NCBI RefSeq assembly: GCF_900604385.1
Contig: NZ_LR027382.1
Span: forward strand, 2,085,001 to 2,149,000
DNA length: 64,000 nt
Source of the DNA: Alistipes megaguti
Lineage (GTDB): Bacteria > Bacteroidota > Bacteroidia > Bacteroidales > Rikenellaceae
Direction: 5' to 3'
Under the pieces are notes generated by a model. It did not search any database, was not told the origin of the DNA, and saw only the letters and a list, made by a program, of their open reading frames with translations. Position numbers and translations under genes: made by a program. Shown here one piece after another: positions 33,668-42,303 of this stretch; the stretch's first letter is position 1; every line of letters begins with the position of its first letter.

Positions 33668-34333
33668 CTATCTTCTCATCCCTCCGCCATGCGTCTGTTC
33701 CTCTGCCGGAAGTTCGGGCGTCCGGGTGCGCTGCACGTTTTCTGTCTCCGGCGTTCGGAAGACACCCGCATTGTTGCCGATGAGCATCATGCCGAGGAAT
33801 GCGCCGGCAATCTTGCCCAGCCAGCCGAAGCGTCCGAATATGAGGAACGCCGCCGCAACCAGCCCGGCAATACTCAGCCCCGACACGTTGCCGCTGCCGA
33901 GGTTACGGAAAAAGTTGCCGAACATATCAAGGCCTCCGCCACCGGAGGCTTGGCGCAAAAAGTTCGACACACCGTTCAGCTTGTTGTCGATGCCGGTTAC
34001 CGCACCGCTGACCGAACTGACGGCTTCCCCGGCCTTGCCCGTCAGTTCACGCACTCCGTCCGCCGTCTCCGCGAGGGTATTCGTTGCCGGTTCGCCGATG
34101 ACCGCATCGCTCACGATACGCACCACGCTTTTGTCGGTGGTCAGCTTCTCCCAGCCCACATAACCGACCGCACCGCCGATGGTCGCCGTCTTGACGGCCT
34201 GACCCGCGCCACGCAAGGTCTGCGAAGGGTGCAGCACTGCCTTACCCATACTTTTGCCGGTAGTCGCTGTAGCCGTACCGACACCTTTCATGGCCTTGCC
34301 GCCATATTTCAATAGTGTACTCCAAACGCCCAT
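33668..34333 (-). CDS. Gly/Ala-rich membrane protein of the reverse operon
   Basis: 221 residues. Begins MGVWSTLLKYGGKAMKGVGT with small-residue-rich amphipathic stretches. A hydrophobic segment near residues 152-185 (GLSIAGLVAAAFLIFGRFGW, LGKIAGAFLGMMLIG) probably spans the membrane twice. Ends with an Arg-rich, disordered tail (THGGGMRR). Glycine-zipper-like repeats suggest oligomerisation. Unknown function; position suggests a transfer-related membrane component. Confidence 0.6.
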   Translation of the reverse strand: MGVWSTLLKYGGKAMKGVGTATATTGKSMGKAVLHPSQTLRGAGQAVKTATIGGAVGYVGWEKLTTDKSVVRIVSDAVIGEPATNTLAETADGVRELTGKAGEAVSSVSGAVTGIDNKLNGVSNFLRQASGGGGLDMFGNFFRNLGSGNVSGLSIAGLVAAAFLIFGRFGWLGKIAGAFLGMMLIGNNAGVFRTPETENVQRTRTPELPAEEQTHGGGMRR

Positions 34334-34346
34334 ACGTTGTCTGTTT

Positions 34347-35033
34347 TTAAGGTCTTACATTTCTTCCTATCTGCCGCCAGCGTCTTTTGGCGGCTTCCAC
34401 GATATCCCGTTTGTCGGCTGCCGGGCGTGCCCCCTCGTCGATTTCACGCCAGATGTCGCCCATCGTCGTGTATTTCACCGCCTTGGTCAGCCGTTGCAGT
34501 TTCTTGTTCATCATCTTGAGCTTCGGACGGATGCCAAATACGATTTCCATGCGCTCCTTCTCCGTCATTTTGTTGTCTGACAGGCACGCCATGCGGATGT
34601 CATTCACAATCTCCACGCTGTTCATAATCAGTTCCCGGTAAATGCGGTTCCGTTGCGTGGAGAGAGCAACGGCCAGCGCGTTGGGACTATTGCGGCTTAC
34701 CTGTCTGGTAAAGTCTCCCATATTGTCCGTCAGCCTTGATATTTCGTGGTAAAAACCGTATATCTGCGCTGCGTAGCAGATTATCGACCGGAAAGAGTCC
34801 AAATAGTTGTTGAACTCCCGTTGCAGGTCGGTCGTGGCTTTCACTTCCTCTTTCGTCCACAGGTGTCCGGTGGTCTGTATCAGCATGACCTTCTCCTGGT
34901 TCTTCAGCTCCTTTTCCGCCTTGTCGGTATAGAGCAGGATCATCCCGGCAAGCACGGGGTCGTTCTGTGCCCGAACCTTGCCGATACCGATGCACAGCAA
35001 TAAGATGCCTATCCAAATCGTCCGTTTCATCAT
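34347..35033 (-). CDS. Secreted helical protein, paralogue 1
   Basis: 228 residues with a signal peptide ending KVRAQ (about residue 22). The mature protein is helical: EKELKNQEKVMLIQTTGHLW, EFNNYLDSFRSIICYAAQIY, and ends IVEAAKRRWRQIGRNVRP. It shares layout, length and the WRR/RWR C-terminus with the next gene upstream (35044-35733) and with 61818-62543 in the tra operon. A periplasmic structural part of the transfer apparatus is likely. Confidence 0.65.
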   Translation of the reverse strand: MMKRTIWIGILLLCIGIGKVRAQNDPVLAGMILLYTDKAEKELKNQEKVMLIQTTGHLWTKEEVKATTDLQREFNNYLDSFRSIICYAAQIYGFYHEISRLTDNMGDFTRQVSRNSPNALAVALSTQRNRIYRELIMNSVEIVNDIRMACLSDNKMTEKERMEIVFGIRPKLKMMNKKLQRLTKAVKYTTMGDIWREIDEGARPAADKRDIVEAAKRRWRQIGRNVRP

Positions 35034-35043
35034 TCACCTGATT

Positions 35044-35733
35044 TTATCGTGCAAGGACGGCAGCCCTGCGCCAACGGGACATGGCCATCCGTGCCGCCTC
35101 TCCGTTGTTGCGGTCGAGCATCCCGGCCGTCACGTTGTTCCACACGTCATTGAGGGTATAGTACCGTATGCTCAGGTAGAGCAGGTGCAGCTTCCGGCTG
35201 AAAACCGAAAGTTTGTCGTTCAACGCCCACAAGGTCTTGCTGCGTTCCGCACCCGTGAGCATATTCTCTTTGCCGCCCTTGGCCACTGCGTCATTCAGGA
35301 GCGTGAAGACCGATACCAGTTCCGTTGCCGTCTCGATATACAGATTGTTCATGCTCATGGAGGCGATGATGCCCTGCGGGTTGTTTCGGATGGCGTTGCC
35401 CAATTTCCCTAACGTGAGAAAGATTCTCACGCCGTCGTTGTAGAGATGGGTGCAGGCTTTCAGCGATGAAGCGTAGCCGCTTACCGTCTTGAGATAACTG
35501 TTGTACTGCTTCTCCCATTTGTGGATGCGGTTAAACTCGGCGGCGATGCTGTTCTGCAGCATAGCTGTCTTCGTCTGACCATTTATCTGTTTCTCTATTT
35601 GGTCATTGATAACCTCGTTGCCCTCGGCCAACGCCATCCATTCCAACGGATTGGACGCCGTGATTTGGGCTTTTGCCCAGTGTGGCATCAGGCAGAGGGC
35701 AAAAATGACCAGACTAATGATTCGTGATTTCAT
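35044..35733 (-). CDS. Secreted helical protein, paralogue 2
   Basis: 229 residues, signal peptide ending HWAKAQ. Mature helices EFNRIHKWEKQYNSYLKTVS and KLSVFSRKLHLLYLSIRYYT precede ARMAMSRWRRAAVLAR. Clear resemblance to 34347-35033 (EFN..., RYYTLNDVWNN versus KYTTMGDIWRE), so the two arose by duplication. Ten bases separate them. Its start overlaps the end of the PH-domain gene by 20 bases. Confidence 0.65.
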   Translation of the reverse strand: MKSRIISLVIFALCLMPHWAKAQITASNPLEWMALAEGNEVINDQIEKQINGQTKTAMLQNSIAAEFNRIHKWEKQYNSYLKTVSGYASSLKACTHLYNDGVRIFLTLGKLGNAIRNNPQGIIASMSMNNLYIETATELVSVFTLLNDAVAKGGKENMLTGAERSKTLWALNDKLSVFSRKLHLLYLSIRYYTLNDVWNNVTAGMLDRNNGEAARMAMSRWRRAAVLAR

Positions 35734-36211
35734 ATATTCCCTTTTTTCGTTTGTTATACTCGACCCGTTCCCGGATAAGCGTTACCACATCGAAGTTGTG
35801 TCTGATGCCTACCAAATCAAGCCGGGGTGTATTCCTGTCCATCGAGAAGATGCGTACCGTCTTTAGGCCGCAAAGCTGCTGCATGAGGCTTTGGTGTTCC
35901 ACAAAGTCCACGATACGATATTGTTCCATGTAGTCCGTCTTCCGGGACAGCACCCCATGCCTGCTGATAAGCTGCTCGCTACCGATGTGGTAGCGTGTCC
36001 GGCGCAGATAGATGAAACGGTACAGCAATGCCAAAGAAAGCAATGCGGCAACCGATACGGCAAGAGCTGTCAGAGGCAGTCCCTCCATGCCACCGTACAC
36101 CCATGCTGCACAGCACAATACGATTGCGGGCAGCTCGTCGATGACGAACTGTCCGGCGTGCGGTTGCAGCACGATGCTTTGGAAATGTCCTGTGGGTGCA
36201 TCGGTCATCAT
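35714..36211 (-). CDS. Membrane protein with bacterial PH domain
   Basis: 165 residues. Two hydrophobic segments (about 22-42 and 46-66) are followed by a YdbT/bPH2-type PH domain: YLRRTRYHIGSEQLISRHGV, then TDYMEQYRIVDFVEHQSLMQ and KTVRIFSMDRNTPRLDL. The family is often membrane-anchored with the domain in the cytoplasm; its role here is unknown. The start overlaps the primase stop (CGATGATG). Confidence 0.75.
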   Translation of the reverse strand: MMTDAPTGHFQSIVLQPHAGQFVIDELPAIVLCCAAWVYGGMEGLPLTALAVSVAALLSLALLYRFIYLRRTRYHIGSEQLISRHGVLSRKTDYMEQYRIVDFVEHQSLMQQLCGLKTVRIFSMDRNTPRLDLVGIRHNFDVVTLIRERVEYNKRKKGIYEITNH

Positions 36212-37596
36212 CGGCGAAAGTGTGTTTGTTGTTCCTCTTCCGGTGACTGTTCTCTCGCCTGTGTCTCATCGACCGTCTCTTCCTGTTTCTGCCCGGCCAA
36301 AAGCTGTTCGTTCCAGTCCTTGTTGGGATAGGTAGGCTGTTCACGGACAAAAGAGGCGTCATTCGCCTTGTCCAGACCGAGGAACTCCCGCAATCCTTCA
36401 CGGAACTCCTTGTAATTTCCGTTCATGATATCCGTCTGTTCCCGTATGTCGTCCGGATGGCACAGGCCGCTCGAACGCATCGACATGGCTTCTTCCCATG
36501 CGGATTCATATTTCCCGTAGCTCGACCGCAAAGCGTCGGGCAGCAGGTCTATGTCTCCTTCATCGAGGTTCTTGCCGTCAGCGACGGAATCCAGATAAGG
36601 CTTCCGCTCCGGTGTCTCCTCGATGGTGGAACGGACAGCCCGGTACATCTCCTGTTGCAGGTTCTTGGCAAACTCGATTCCCGCAAGGTCGGTATCGAAA
36701 CAGATGTGTTGCTTGGCAGGAAGCGAGAGCGTGAGGACACCCCGCATCTGTTCCACCGTCGGGTTACCGCCGGTAGATATGAAGACCGCTTTCCGCAAAT
36801 CCTTGTCGTTGGCCTGATGAAGCTGGTAATAGGCCATCGCGTCGTATGCACTCTCGAACCAGTAGATATGCTTGGCTTCGGTAAGCGTAGTTTTGGCTGG
36901 GCTGGCAATCCATAGCCCTTGGCTCGAATTGCTCCCTTCCGCCTTCCCTTTATAACTGCCGCTGCCATCCATGCGAGGGCGCCCTCGCTCTTCCAGACCG
37001 ACAACCTGTCCCGTATCTTTCGGAACGGTCAGCGGAAAGGCGAGGTTGGTGTATTTCATGCCGTCCTCACGGTGTTTCGTCGCCAGACAAAAGTTCCGGT
37101 GGAAGGCGTATTGCGTGTAAAGGTCGATGCCCCGATGCTTGAAGAACGGATAGAACTTCTTTTGTGTCGCCCGATCCTGCGGATTGAACTGGTGAATGTC
37201 GTAATCCGCCATGTCAAACGGCTTCACATCCCGTTTAGGCTGGATAATCCGGGTATCCCGGTCAGCGACGGGATGGTTCAGCAACCGGTTGCAGACAAGG
37301 TTTACCAGTCGGTCGGGAGACACACCGGCATGGTATTCCGCGAAAAAATGCGGATGCTCCTTGATAAAGGAAATGATGTTATACGACTTCTGCTGTTGCG
37401 GTTTGAAACAACATTTCCCTTGCTGCGTGACAATGAATTTGTCGTTGCGGATGCGCCGCCCCTCGCTGTCCAACCGGACATACGAGGGATAGCGCAGGCC
37501 GTCACGCCGGTTCAGGTGATAGCCCGCGTCGATAAGCACGTCCTGAATGTTCAGCCTGCGCAGAAAATCGTCATAAGTCAGTTCGCCCTCTCTCAT
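36208..37596 (-). CDS. Toprim primase-like protein (DUF3991/Toprim)
   Basis: 462 residues. The N-terminal region resembles a zinc-finger-less primase head (KFIVTQQGKCCFKPQQQKSY NIISFI). A DUF3991-like segment lies at about 115-215 (FYPFFKHRGIDLYTQYAF). A Toprim domain follows with the Glu in IYWFESAYDAMAYYQ and the DxD in HICFDTDLAGIEFAKNL. The tail is disordered and acidic. It may prime complementary-strand synthesis of DNA arriving in the recipient. It is closely coupled to the PH-domain gene downstream. Confidence 0.8.
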   Translation of the reverse strand: MREGELTYDDFLRRLNIQDVLIDAGYHLNRRDGLRYPSYVRLDSEGRRIRNDKFIVTQQGKCCFKPQQQKSYNIISFIKEHPHFFAEYHAGVSPDRLVNLVCNRLLNHPVADRDTRIIQPKRDVKPFDMADYDIHQFNPQDRATQKKFYPFFKHRGIDLYTQYAFHRNFCLATKHREDGMKYTNLAFPLTVPKDTGQVVGLEERGRPRMDGSGSYKGKAEGSNSSQGLWIASPAKTTLTEAKHIYWFESAYDAMAYYQLHQANDKDLRKAVFISTGGNPTVEQMRGVLTLSLPAKQHICFDTDLAGIEFAKNLQQEMYRAVRSTIEETPERKPYLDSVADGKNLDEGDIDLLPDALRSSYGKYESAWEEAMSMRSSGLCHPDDIREQTDIMNGNYKEFREGLREFLGLDKANDASFVREQPTYPNKDWNEQLLAGQKQEETVDETQAREQSPEEEQQTHFRR

Positions 37597-37599
37597 GGT

Positions 37600-39177
37600 T
37601 TACCTCCCCATTCTCATATCATTGATTTCACGGTTCATCTCTGCCTCGAAACAACGGATGGCCACATCCCTCGGCGTATCGACACCCGGCTTGAAGTACG
37701 GGCGTGGCGGACCGCCGAAACACTCGCCGTAGAACTCCGGGGCATGGCAGTGATGGTGGATGCCGTGTGCGACACCCGCCGCGACTACCGTACCTGCGGT
37801 GAGGGCGGCAAAGATTTTCGTGCCGAGACCCCGCTGTGCTTCCGGGCGTGTTTTCATGTCCACTTCGCTGAAAATCTTGGAAAAGAGCTTCATCCGGTGA
37901 TAGTCATCCACAGCAAGGAACTTGTCGTAGTCCCGTTGGGTTATCTCATGGCTGATAGCCTGACCGTCGATAACGGCGGTCATCCTGTATTTCCCCTCGG
38001 TCTGTGCCGGTTGAACGGCTATCTGGCTCACTTCGACTTCCCGCCCGTGTTTCTCTTCCCGATACCATCCCTTGTTTTCATTCAAAAACTGGAGGTCACG
38101 CCCGTCCACTACCGCACCGATATTTCCCTGTACGGATTCCTCTTGCTGTTGCAGCGAGGTTTTCACTGGCATAAAAGCCTCTTGCTCCTGCCGTTGGCGT
38201 TGTTTCAAATCCTGCTGTACTTCGGGATGCAGACCGATAGCGATGCGTTGATCGCTGTTGAGAGCCTCCATCGTCACTTTGTCGGAAAAGTCAGCCCCGA
38301 TAATGCCGTTCAGCAGTTCCAGACGTTTCTCTACGGGCTGCTCCTCGATGGGTGCGGCAACCAGTGTCCTCACTTCCTCTTCCGTCAGGTCATAGACCAT
38401 ATCGGCTTGGACGCTTTCCGACTGCACGGTCAGCGTCTGCTTTTCCGCATCCACGACAAGACCGTGCGAGGCAAGGCACTCCGCCCATTTCTCGTTGGAG
38501 AAATAGACCGGAGAGGCTATAAGCTCCTTGTACGGCCGTGCCGGTTCCTTGCTGCGTGGACGGCTGACCATCGGCGTGATAGCCGCCTGCAAGTCCTGCA
38601 GCACATCCCGTTGCTGTACGGGCTGCTCCTGTTGATGCCCCTTGTAATAGAAGCCGTAACCGCCTGATTGCAGTTCGCCGGGCTTCATGCGCCCGTCGGG
38701 GCGTTCGGGTACGATGGACGGCCCCGGAAAGAACAGTTGGCCGCCGACCCTGCGAAGGTGGAAGCCCAACTGGTTGCGAGGTGTCCAGCCAAGGAACGGC
38801 GGGGGCATTCCCATACGCCCCATGCGCCCGTACTCGCCGATGACGATGCGGTAGCCGTGCAGCCCCATAGCCACACGACCGTTGGCATTGCGGGCATGGA
38901 CGAAGTTCTTGGGCATATAGAAGTCCTTGCCCACGATGCTCGTCAGCACGTTGTAGGCCTTCTTGTTGGCAGTGTTCGTTCCCCAGTCCGTGAGTGCCAA
39001 CATCTGACGTTCGGTGATCGGATAGACCAGCAGGGGCGAGTCATGTCCCTGCACGATCAGCCGATACCCTGCATCGTCAAGTGCAACATGGGCTTGAAGC
39101 CCGTTGCGCATCAGCATATCGCGCATTTCGGGCTGCAAGTCCATCTGCCGGGGATTGGTATTCGTTCGTATCGCCAT
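37600..39177 (-). CDS. Conserved 525-residue element protein, unknown function
   Basis: Start at the ATG at 39177 (MAIRTNTNPRQMDLQPEMRD); the open frame upstream lies inside the neighbouring genes. Residues about 1-190 form one domain (LTDWGTNTANKKAYNVLTSI, VHARNANGRVAMGLHGYRI). A repeated unit of about 60 residues around WAECLASHGLVVDAEKQTLT and a later QGQAISHEITQRDYDKFLAV-like segment suggest DUF3945-type modules. A hydrophobic stretch near 465-485 (IFAALTAGTVVAAGVAHGI) may span the membrane. It ends three bases before the primase gene. Confidence 0.6.
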   Translation of the reverse strand: MAIRTNTNPRQMDLQPEMRDMLMRNGLQAHVALDDAGYRLIVQGHDSPLLVYPITERQMLALTDWGTNTANKKAYNVLTSIVGKDFYMPKNFVHARNANGRVAMGLHGYRIVIGEYGRMGRMGMPPPFLGWTPRNQLGFHLRRVGGQLFFPGPSIVPERPDGRMKPGELQSGGYGFYYKGHQQEQPVQQRDVLQDLQAAITPMVSRPRSKEPARPYKELIASPVYFSNEKWAECLASHGLVVDAEKQTLTVQSESVQADMVYDLTEEEVRTLVAAPIEEQPVEKRLELLNGIIGADFSDKVTMEALNSDQRIAIGLHPEVQQDLKQRQRQEQEAFMPVKTSLQQQEESVQGNIGAVVDGRDLQFLNENKGWYREEKHGREVEVSQIAVQPAQTEGKYRMTAVIDGQAISHEITQRDYDKFLAVDDYHRMKLFSKIFSEVDMKTRPEAQRGLGTKIFAALTAGTVVAAGVAHGIHHHCHAPEFYGECFGGPPRPYFKPGVDTPRDVAIRCFEAEMNREINDMRMGR

Positions 39178-39193
39178 AGTCTGATTGTTTTCG

Positions 39194-39418
39194 TTATGCG
39201 TCTCCGCTTTCCATTGCTGCCTCCAACTGTTCGTCCTTGAAGCGGACGAACTCGGCGGCGGATTCGTTGCCGACTGCAAGCCCTTTTTCCTCGCAGTAAC
39301 GGGCGTATTCCTCCTGCCAGTCGGCGGAGAAATGATTGACGTAATCGAGCCAGCCGTATTCGCCGCTCTGCATCTTCCCGACAAGTACGTCTTCGGGATA
39401 ATATTCGTTCTGTGCCAT
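39194..39418 (-). CDS. Small acidic protein, 74 residues
   Basis: MAQNEYYPEDVLVGKMQSGE and YGWLDYVNHFSADWQEEYAR YCEEKG, strongly acidic and aromatic. This pattern is common in small accessory proteins of Bacteroidales elements; function unknown. Nested in the reverse operon, 18 bases after the DUF4099 gene and 16 before the 525-residue gene. The acidity would suit a DNA mimic, but that is speculation. Confidence 0.65.
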   Translation of the reverse strand: MAQNEYYPEDVLVGKMQSGEYGWLDYVNHFSADWQEEYARYCEEKGLAVGNESAAEFVRFKDEQLEAAMESGDA

Positions 39419-39436
39419 AATGTACGGATTGATGTT

Positions 39437-40195
39437 TTACTTATGGAGAGCTGTCGCACGATTGCGCTCGCCGCTCTTCTTCTGTTCGTTCCACAGCTCT
39501 TCGGTGTAGTCTTCCTCCGAAACGTAGTCAAGGTTACCGTCATCGTCCATGACCCAGCAGCCGTAGCACCCGAAGGTGTATTTGTCCCACTCTCGCTTGG
39601 GTTGGTTGCGCCATTGCTGCGCGTCGCCCGAACAGATGCGGATGCCGGTCTTGGCATGAAGGTCGATGCCCACTGTGGCAGGCTCGCCGCCCACGACTAC
39701 CGTCAGCGGCTCGCCGTGCTGCATCCCGTTTACCTCCACCGTACCGAGGCGCATGACCTCGGCCAGCACTTTCAGGTTGCGTGCGATGATGGGCGTGGGG
39801 ACATACATCACCTGTTTCGTCTCGGCGTCAATCTGTACGAAAGCCTTGCTGCTCCGTCCGTCCGACATTTCCACATCGGCGACAATCGCCTTGCCGTCGA
39901 GCAACTGTTTCTGCTGTGCTTCGTCATACCGCTCCAGTGGAGAGGATTTCAGTGCCGGATAGAACACCACATCCACCTGACCGTCGTCCATGCGGATAAA
40001 GGCAAAGCGGCTGCGGCTCTCGATTTGCCCGCCATGCTCGTCAGTGACACGCACGGGAAGCACGGGAGAATGCCGGCCGTTGCAGATGTCTTCCAACACA
40101 CGCATCGGCAAGTCCTCGATCATTTCCCTTGTAAGACCGAATCGTTCCAGTGTCGAAAAGGGTAATTCATCAAATTCAATCTGAACTTTTTTCAT
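39437..40195 (-). CDS. DUF4099-domain protein, first gene of the reverse operon
   Basis: 252 residues. MKKVQIEFDELPFSTLERFG followed by LTREMIEDLPMRVLEDICNG and LPVRVTDEHGGQIESRSRFAF is the DUF4099 pattern; a second module with similar rhythm follows (DVEMSDGRSSKAFVQIDAET). The role is unknown; such proteins accompany primases and topoisomerases in Bacteroidales conjugative elements. It has a well-formed promoter and a TAGTAC motif at the transcription start, shared with the mobilisation operon at 2640. Confidence 0.75.
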   Translation of the reverse strand: MKKVQIEFDELPFSTLERFGLTREMIEDLPMRVLEDICNGRHSPVLPVRVTDEHGGQIESRSRFAFIRMDDGQVDVVFYPALKSSPLERYDEAQQKQLLDGKAIVADVEMSDGRSSKAFVQIDAETKQVMYVPTPIIARNLKVLAEVMRLGTVEVNGMQHGEPLTVVVGGEPATVGIDLHAKTGIRICSGDAQQWRNQPKREWDKYTFGCYGCWVMDDDGNLDYVSEEDYTEELWNEQKKSGERNRATALHK

Positions 40196-40258
40196 ACTAT
40201 ATTCATATTATAAAATTGTACTATACAAAGATAGAGACATCTTATTATGACGGACAAA
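40191..40258 (-). promoter_or_regulatory. Promoter and operator-like region of the reverse operon
   Basis: On the minus strand TTTG (40258-40255), 21 bases, TATCTTTG (40233-40226), then TAGTAC around the transcription start and AATATAGTATGAAAA at the ATG. To the right, TTAGTAC (40303-40309) and GTACTAA (40328-40334) form a further inverted repeat. Confidence 0.7.
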
Positions 40259-40402
40259 AATACAGCTATATAAATGGTTGTAATATGCTGTTTTTATCTT
40301 CATTAGTACAATTATCTAATCAAAATCGTACTAATAGACGCAAAATATCAAACCAATACAAGAAATGACGGTAGTTTGTTTCCGACATGAAAATTCCCGT
40401 TA

Positions 40403-40410
40403 TAACTTTG
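40403..40410 (+). promoter_or_regulatory. -7 box immediately before an M23 peptidase gene
   Basis: TAACTTTG ends only four bases before the start codon at 40415, so the transcript would be leaderless or nearly so. The nearest TTTG (40375-40378) is 24 bases upstream, slightly longer than usual. Confidence 0.5.
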
Positions 40411-40414
40411 CCGA

Positions 40415-41068
40415 ATGAGAAAAATTCTACTGATAGCAATATCGGGTATTTCATTCTGCACGATGCCCGTTCAGGCGCAGTTCAACACGATTGCCAAGAC
40501 ACCAGAAAGATACAAGGTAGAAGCCTTGCAGGAGGGTATGAAAAAGCCGGAGCCGACACCCGAAAGCATGGCTCCTGCACAGGAGACTTCGACAAAACCT
40601 GCCGATGAAAGTAAGAAGTTGTGGATTGACCGTTATCTCAGTGTGTCTTATCCATTGCAGCGCATCAGAATTACATCGCCATACGGCTACCGGAAAGACC
40701 CGTTTACCGGGAAGAGGAAGTTTCACGGGGGTATCGACCTGCACGCACGGGGCGAGCAGGTATTGGCCATGATGGAGGGGGTGGTCGTCAAAGTGGGACA
40801 AGACAAGACGTCCGGCAAGTATGTGACACTGCGGCACGGAAATTACACCGTCAGCTATTGCCACCTTTCACGGGTGCTGGCCGCCAAGGGTACGGTAGTC
40901 CGTCCCCGCGATGCCGTCGGTATTACCGGCTCGACCGGACGAAGTACAGGCGAGCACTTGCACGTCACCTGCAAGCTAAATGGCAAGAATATCAATCCCT
41001 CGGTTCTCTTCGATTACATCAAATCCATGCAGCAGGAGTGTGTGTCGGCATTAGCTGGACTGTTATAG
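40415..41068 (+). CDS. Secreted M23 endopeptidase
   Basis: 217 residues. Signal peptide MRKILLIAISGISFCTMPVQ cut near AQA. A Pro/Glu-rich linker precedes an M23 domain with complete zinc motifs FHGGID (103-108) and HLH (181-183). It should cleave peptidoglycan cross-links in the periplasm to let the transfer channel through. It is the only gene in its short forward unit; its stop is five bases from the stop of the convergent ATPase gene. Confidence 0.85.
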   Translation: MRKILLIAISGISFCTMPVQAQFNTIAKTPERYKVEALQEGMKKPEPTPESMAPAQETSTKPADESKKLWIDRYLSVSYPLQRIRITSPYGYRKDPFTGKRKFHGGIDLHARGEQVLAMMEGVVVKVGQDKTSGKYVTLRHGNYTVSYCHLSRVLAAKGTVVRPRDAVGITGSTGRSTGEHLHVTCKLNGKNINPSVLFDYIKSMQQECVSALAGLL

Positions 41069-41073
41069 GGCTG

Positions 41074-42243
41074 TTAAGCCAACACCTCATCCAGGTGACT
41101 GTAATTCAGAAGTTTGATTTCTCCAGCAGTATTTTCGAGTGTACCCGCATAGGCCACCGCCTTACCCAGTATGGTTTCTTTGACCCAGCCGTCCATTTGT
41201 TTCAACGCCTTCTCGAAGTCCGCATGGTAGGTCATCGCCGACTTGATTTCAATACCGTATAGCCCCGAATGTTTTTTCAACAGCAAATCGACCTCGTTCT
41301 GGTTCGAATCCCTGTAAAAATAGAGGTTGCTTTCCTTGCCTTGGTTATACCGCCGCTTCAAGGCTTCCGTTACGATGAAGTTCTCGAACAACGCCCCACG
41401 CATCTTGTCCCGTGCAAGCTGTTCCGGCGATTCGATGCCGAGCAGGTGACAGGCAAGCCCTGTATCCGTAAAATAGAGCTTGGGAGTTTTAGTCAGCCGT
41501 TTGCGTGTGTTCTCGAAATAGGGAGGTAGCAGGAAAACAATATAAGATGCCTGTAAGACGGACAGCCATGCCGTAACGGTATGTGAACTGACACCGATTT
41601 CGTTGGCCAGTTCAGAGGCTTTGAACAGCGATCCGATACGTCCGGCGCAAAGCCTGATGAATGTGTGGAACTGCATCATGTCCTTGATTTGTAGCAGGTC
41701 GCGCACGTCCTTGTCCAGATAGGTTTTCATGTACGCCGGATAAAGAAATTTGGGTATGTTACGGCCCGAATAAATGGCAGGGTAAAACCCGTTAAACAGC
41801 AGGTTGTCAAGAGGCGTATCGGTGATCTGCTCCCGTATTTCGGAGTATGACAGGGGGAGCAACTCGAAAACGGCGGTACGTCCTGCCAAAGACTGTGTAA
41901 CCTTTTTCAGCATGGCAAACTGCGAACTGCCCGAAAGGATAAACCGCCGGTCGGCATCATTGTCCACCATACCCTGAATATACGACAGCAGGTTCGGAGC
42001 GTTGTGTACCTCGTCAAGAATCATGCCCTCCGTGTGCTGGTTCAGAAAAGCGACCGGGTCGTTTTCGGCGAAACTCCGGACATCAAGATTTTCCAACGAG
42101 TAATACGGTAGGTATGAGAACAAGTTGCGGAGCAGCGTCGTCTTTCCGGACTGGCGCGGTCCTGTTACCGTAATGACTGAAAAATAGCGGTAAGCCTCTT
42201 CTATCACGGCGGATAGCTCCCTGTGGATATATTTTGCCTCCAT
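41074..42243 (-). CDS. AAA ATPase with DUF4143 domain
   Basis: 389 residues from the ATG at 42243; a longer in-frame start lies upstream of the promoter box and is excluded. Walker A GPRQSGKT (28-35), Walker B ILDEVHNAP, sensor LSGSSQFAML, then the DUF4143 region (YMKTYLDKDVRDLLQIKD and the PD-D/ExK-like NEVDLLLKKHSGLYGIEIK). The family is widespread and of uncertain function. It has its own consensus promoter and no partner, so it looks like an independent cargo gene. Confidence 0.85.
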   Translation of the reverse strand: MEAKYIHRELSAVIEEAYRYFSVITVTGPRQSGKTTLLRNLFSYLPYYSLENLDVRSFAENDPVAFLNQHTEGMILDEVHNAPNLLSYIQGMVDNDADRRFILSGSSQFAMLKKVTQSLAGRTAVFELLPLSYSEIREQITDTPLDNLLFNGFYPAIYSGRNIPKFLYPAYMKTYLDKDVRDLLQIKDMMQFHTFIRLCAGRIGSLFKASELANEIGVSSHTVTAWLSVLQASYIVFLLPPYFENTRKRLTKTPKLYFTDTGLACHLLGIESPEQLARDKMRGALFENFIVTEALKRRYNQGKESNLYFYRDSNQNEVDLLLKKHSGLYGIEIKSAMTYHADFEKALKQMDGWVKETILGKAVAYAGTLENTAGEIKLLNYSHLDEVLA

Positions 42244-42272
42244 ACTGTTTATGCAATTTTGAAATACAACTG

Positions 42273-42303
42273 CAAAATTACATAAAATACGATACACCGC
42301 AAA
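42273..42303 (-). promoter_or_regulatory. Consensus promoter of the DUF4143 ATPase
   Basis: TTTG (42303-42300), 19 bases, TAATTTTG (42280-42273) on the minus strand, an exact Bacteroidetes promoter. Transcription would start near 42266, about 23 bases before the ATG. Confidence 0.75.

Noticed and set aside
36919..38667. Long forward open frame of 582 codons
   Set aside because: Antisense to the Toprim primase-like gene and the 525-residue gene, both with clear family features and operon spacing; composition is that of a GC-rich shadow.
39178..39657. N-terminal extension of the 525-residue protein
   Set aside because: Overlaps two other genes and is Arg/Thr/Ser-rich without family features; the ATG at 39177 is the natural start.
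39185..40165. Forward open frame of 326 codons
   Set aside because: Antisense to the DUF4099 and neighbouring genes; no domain pattern.
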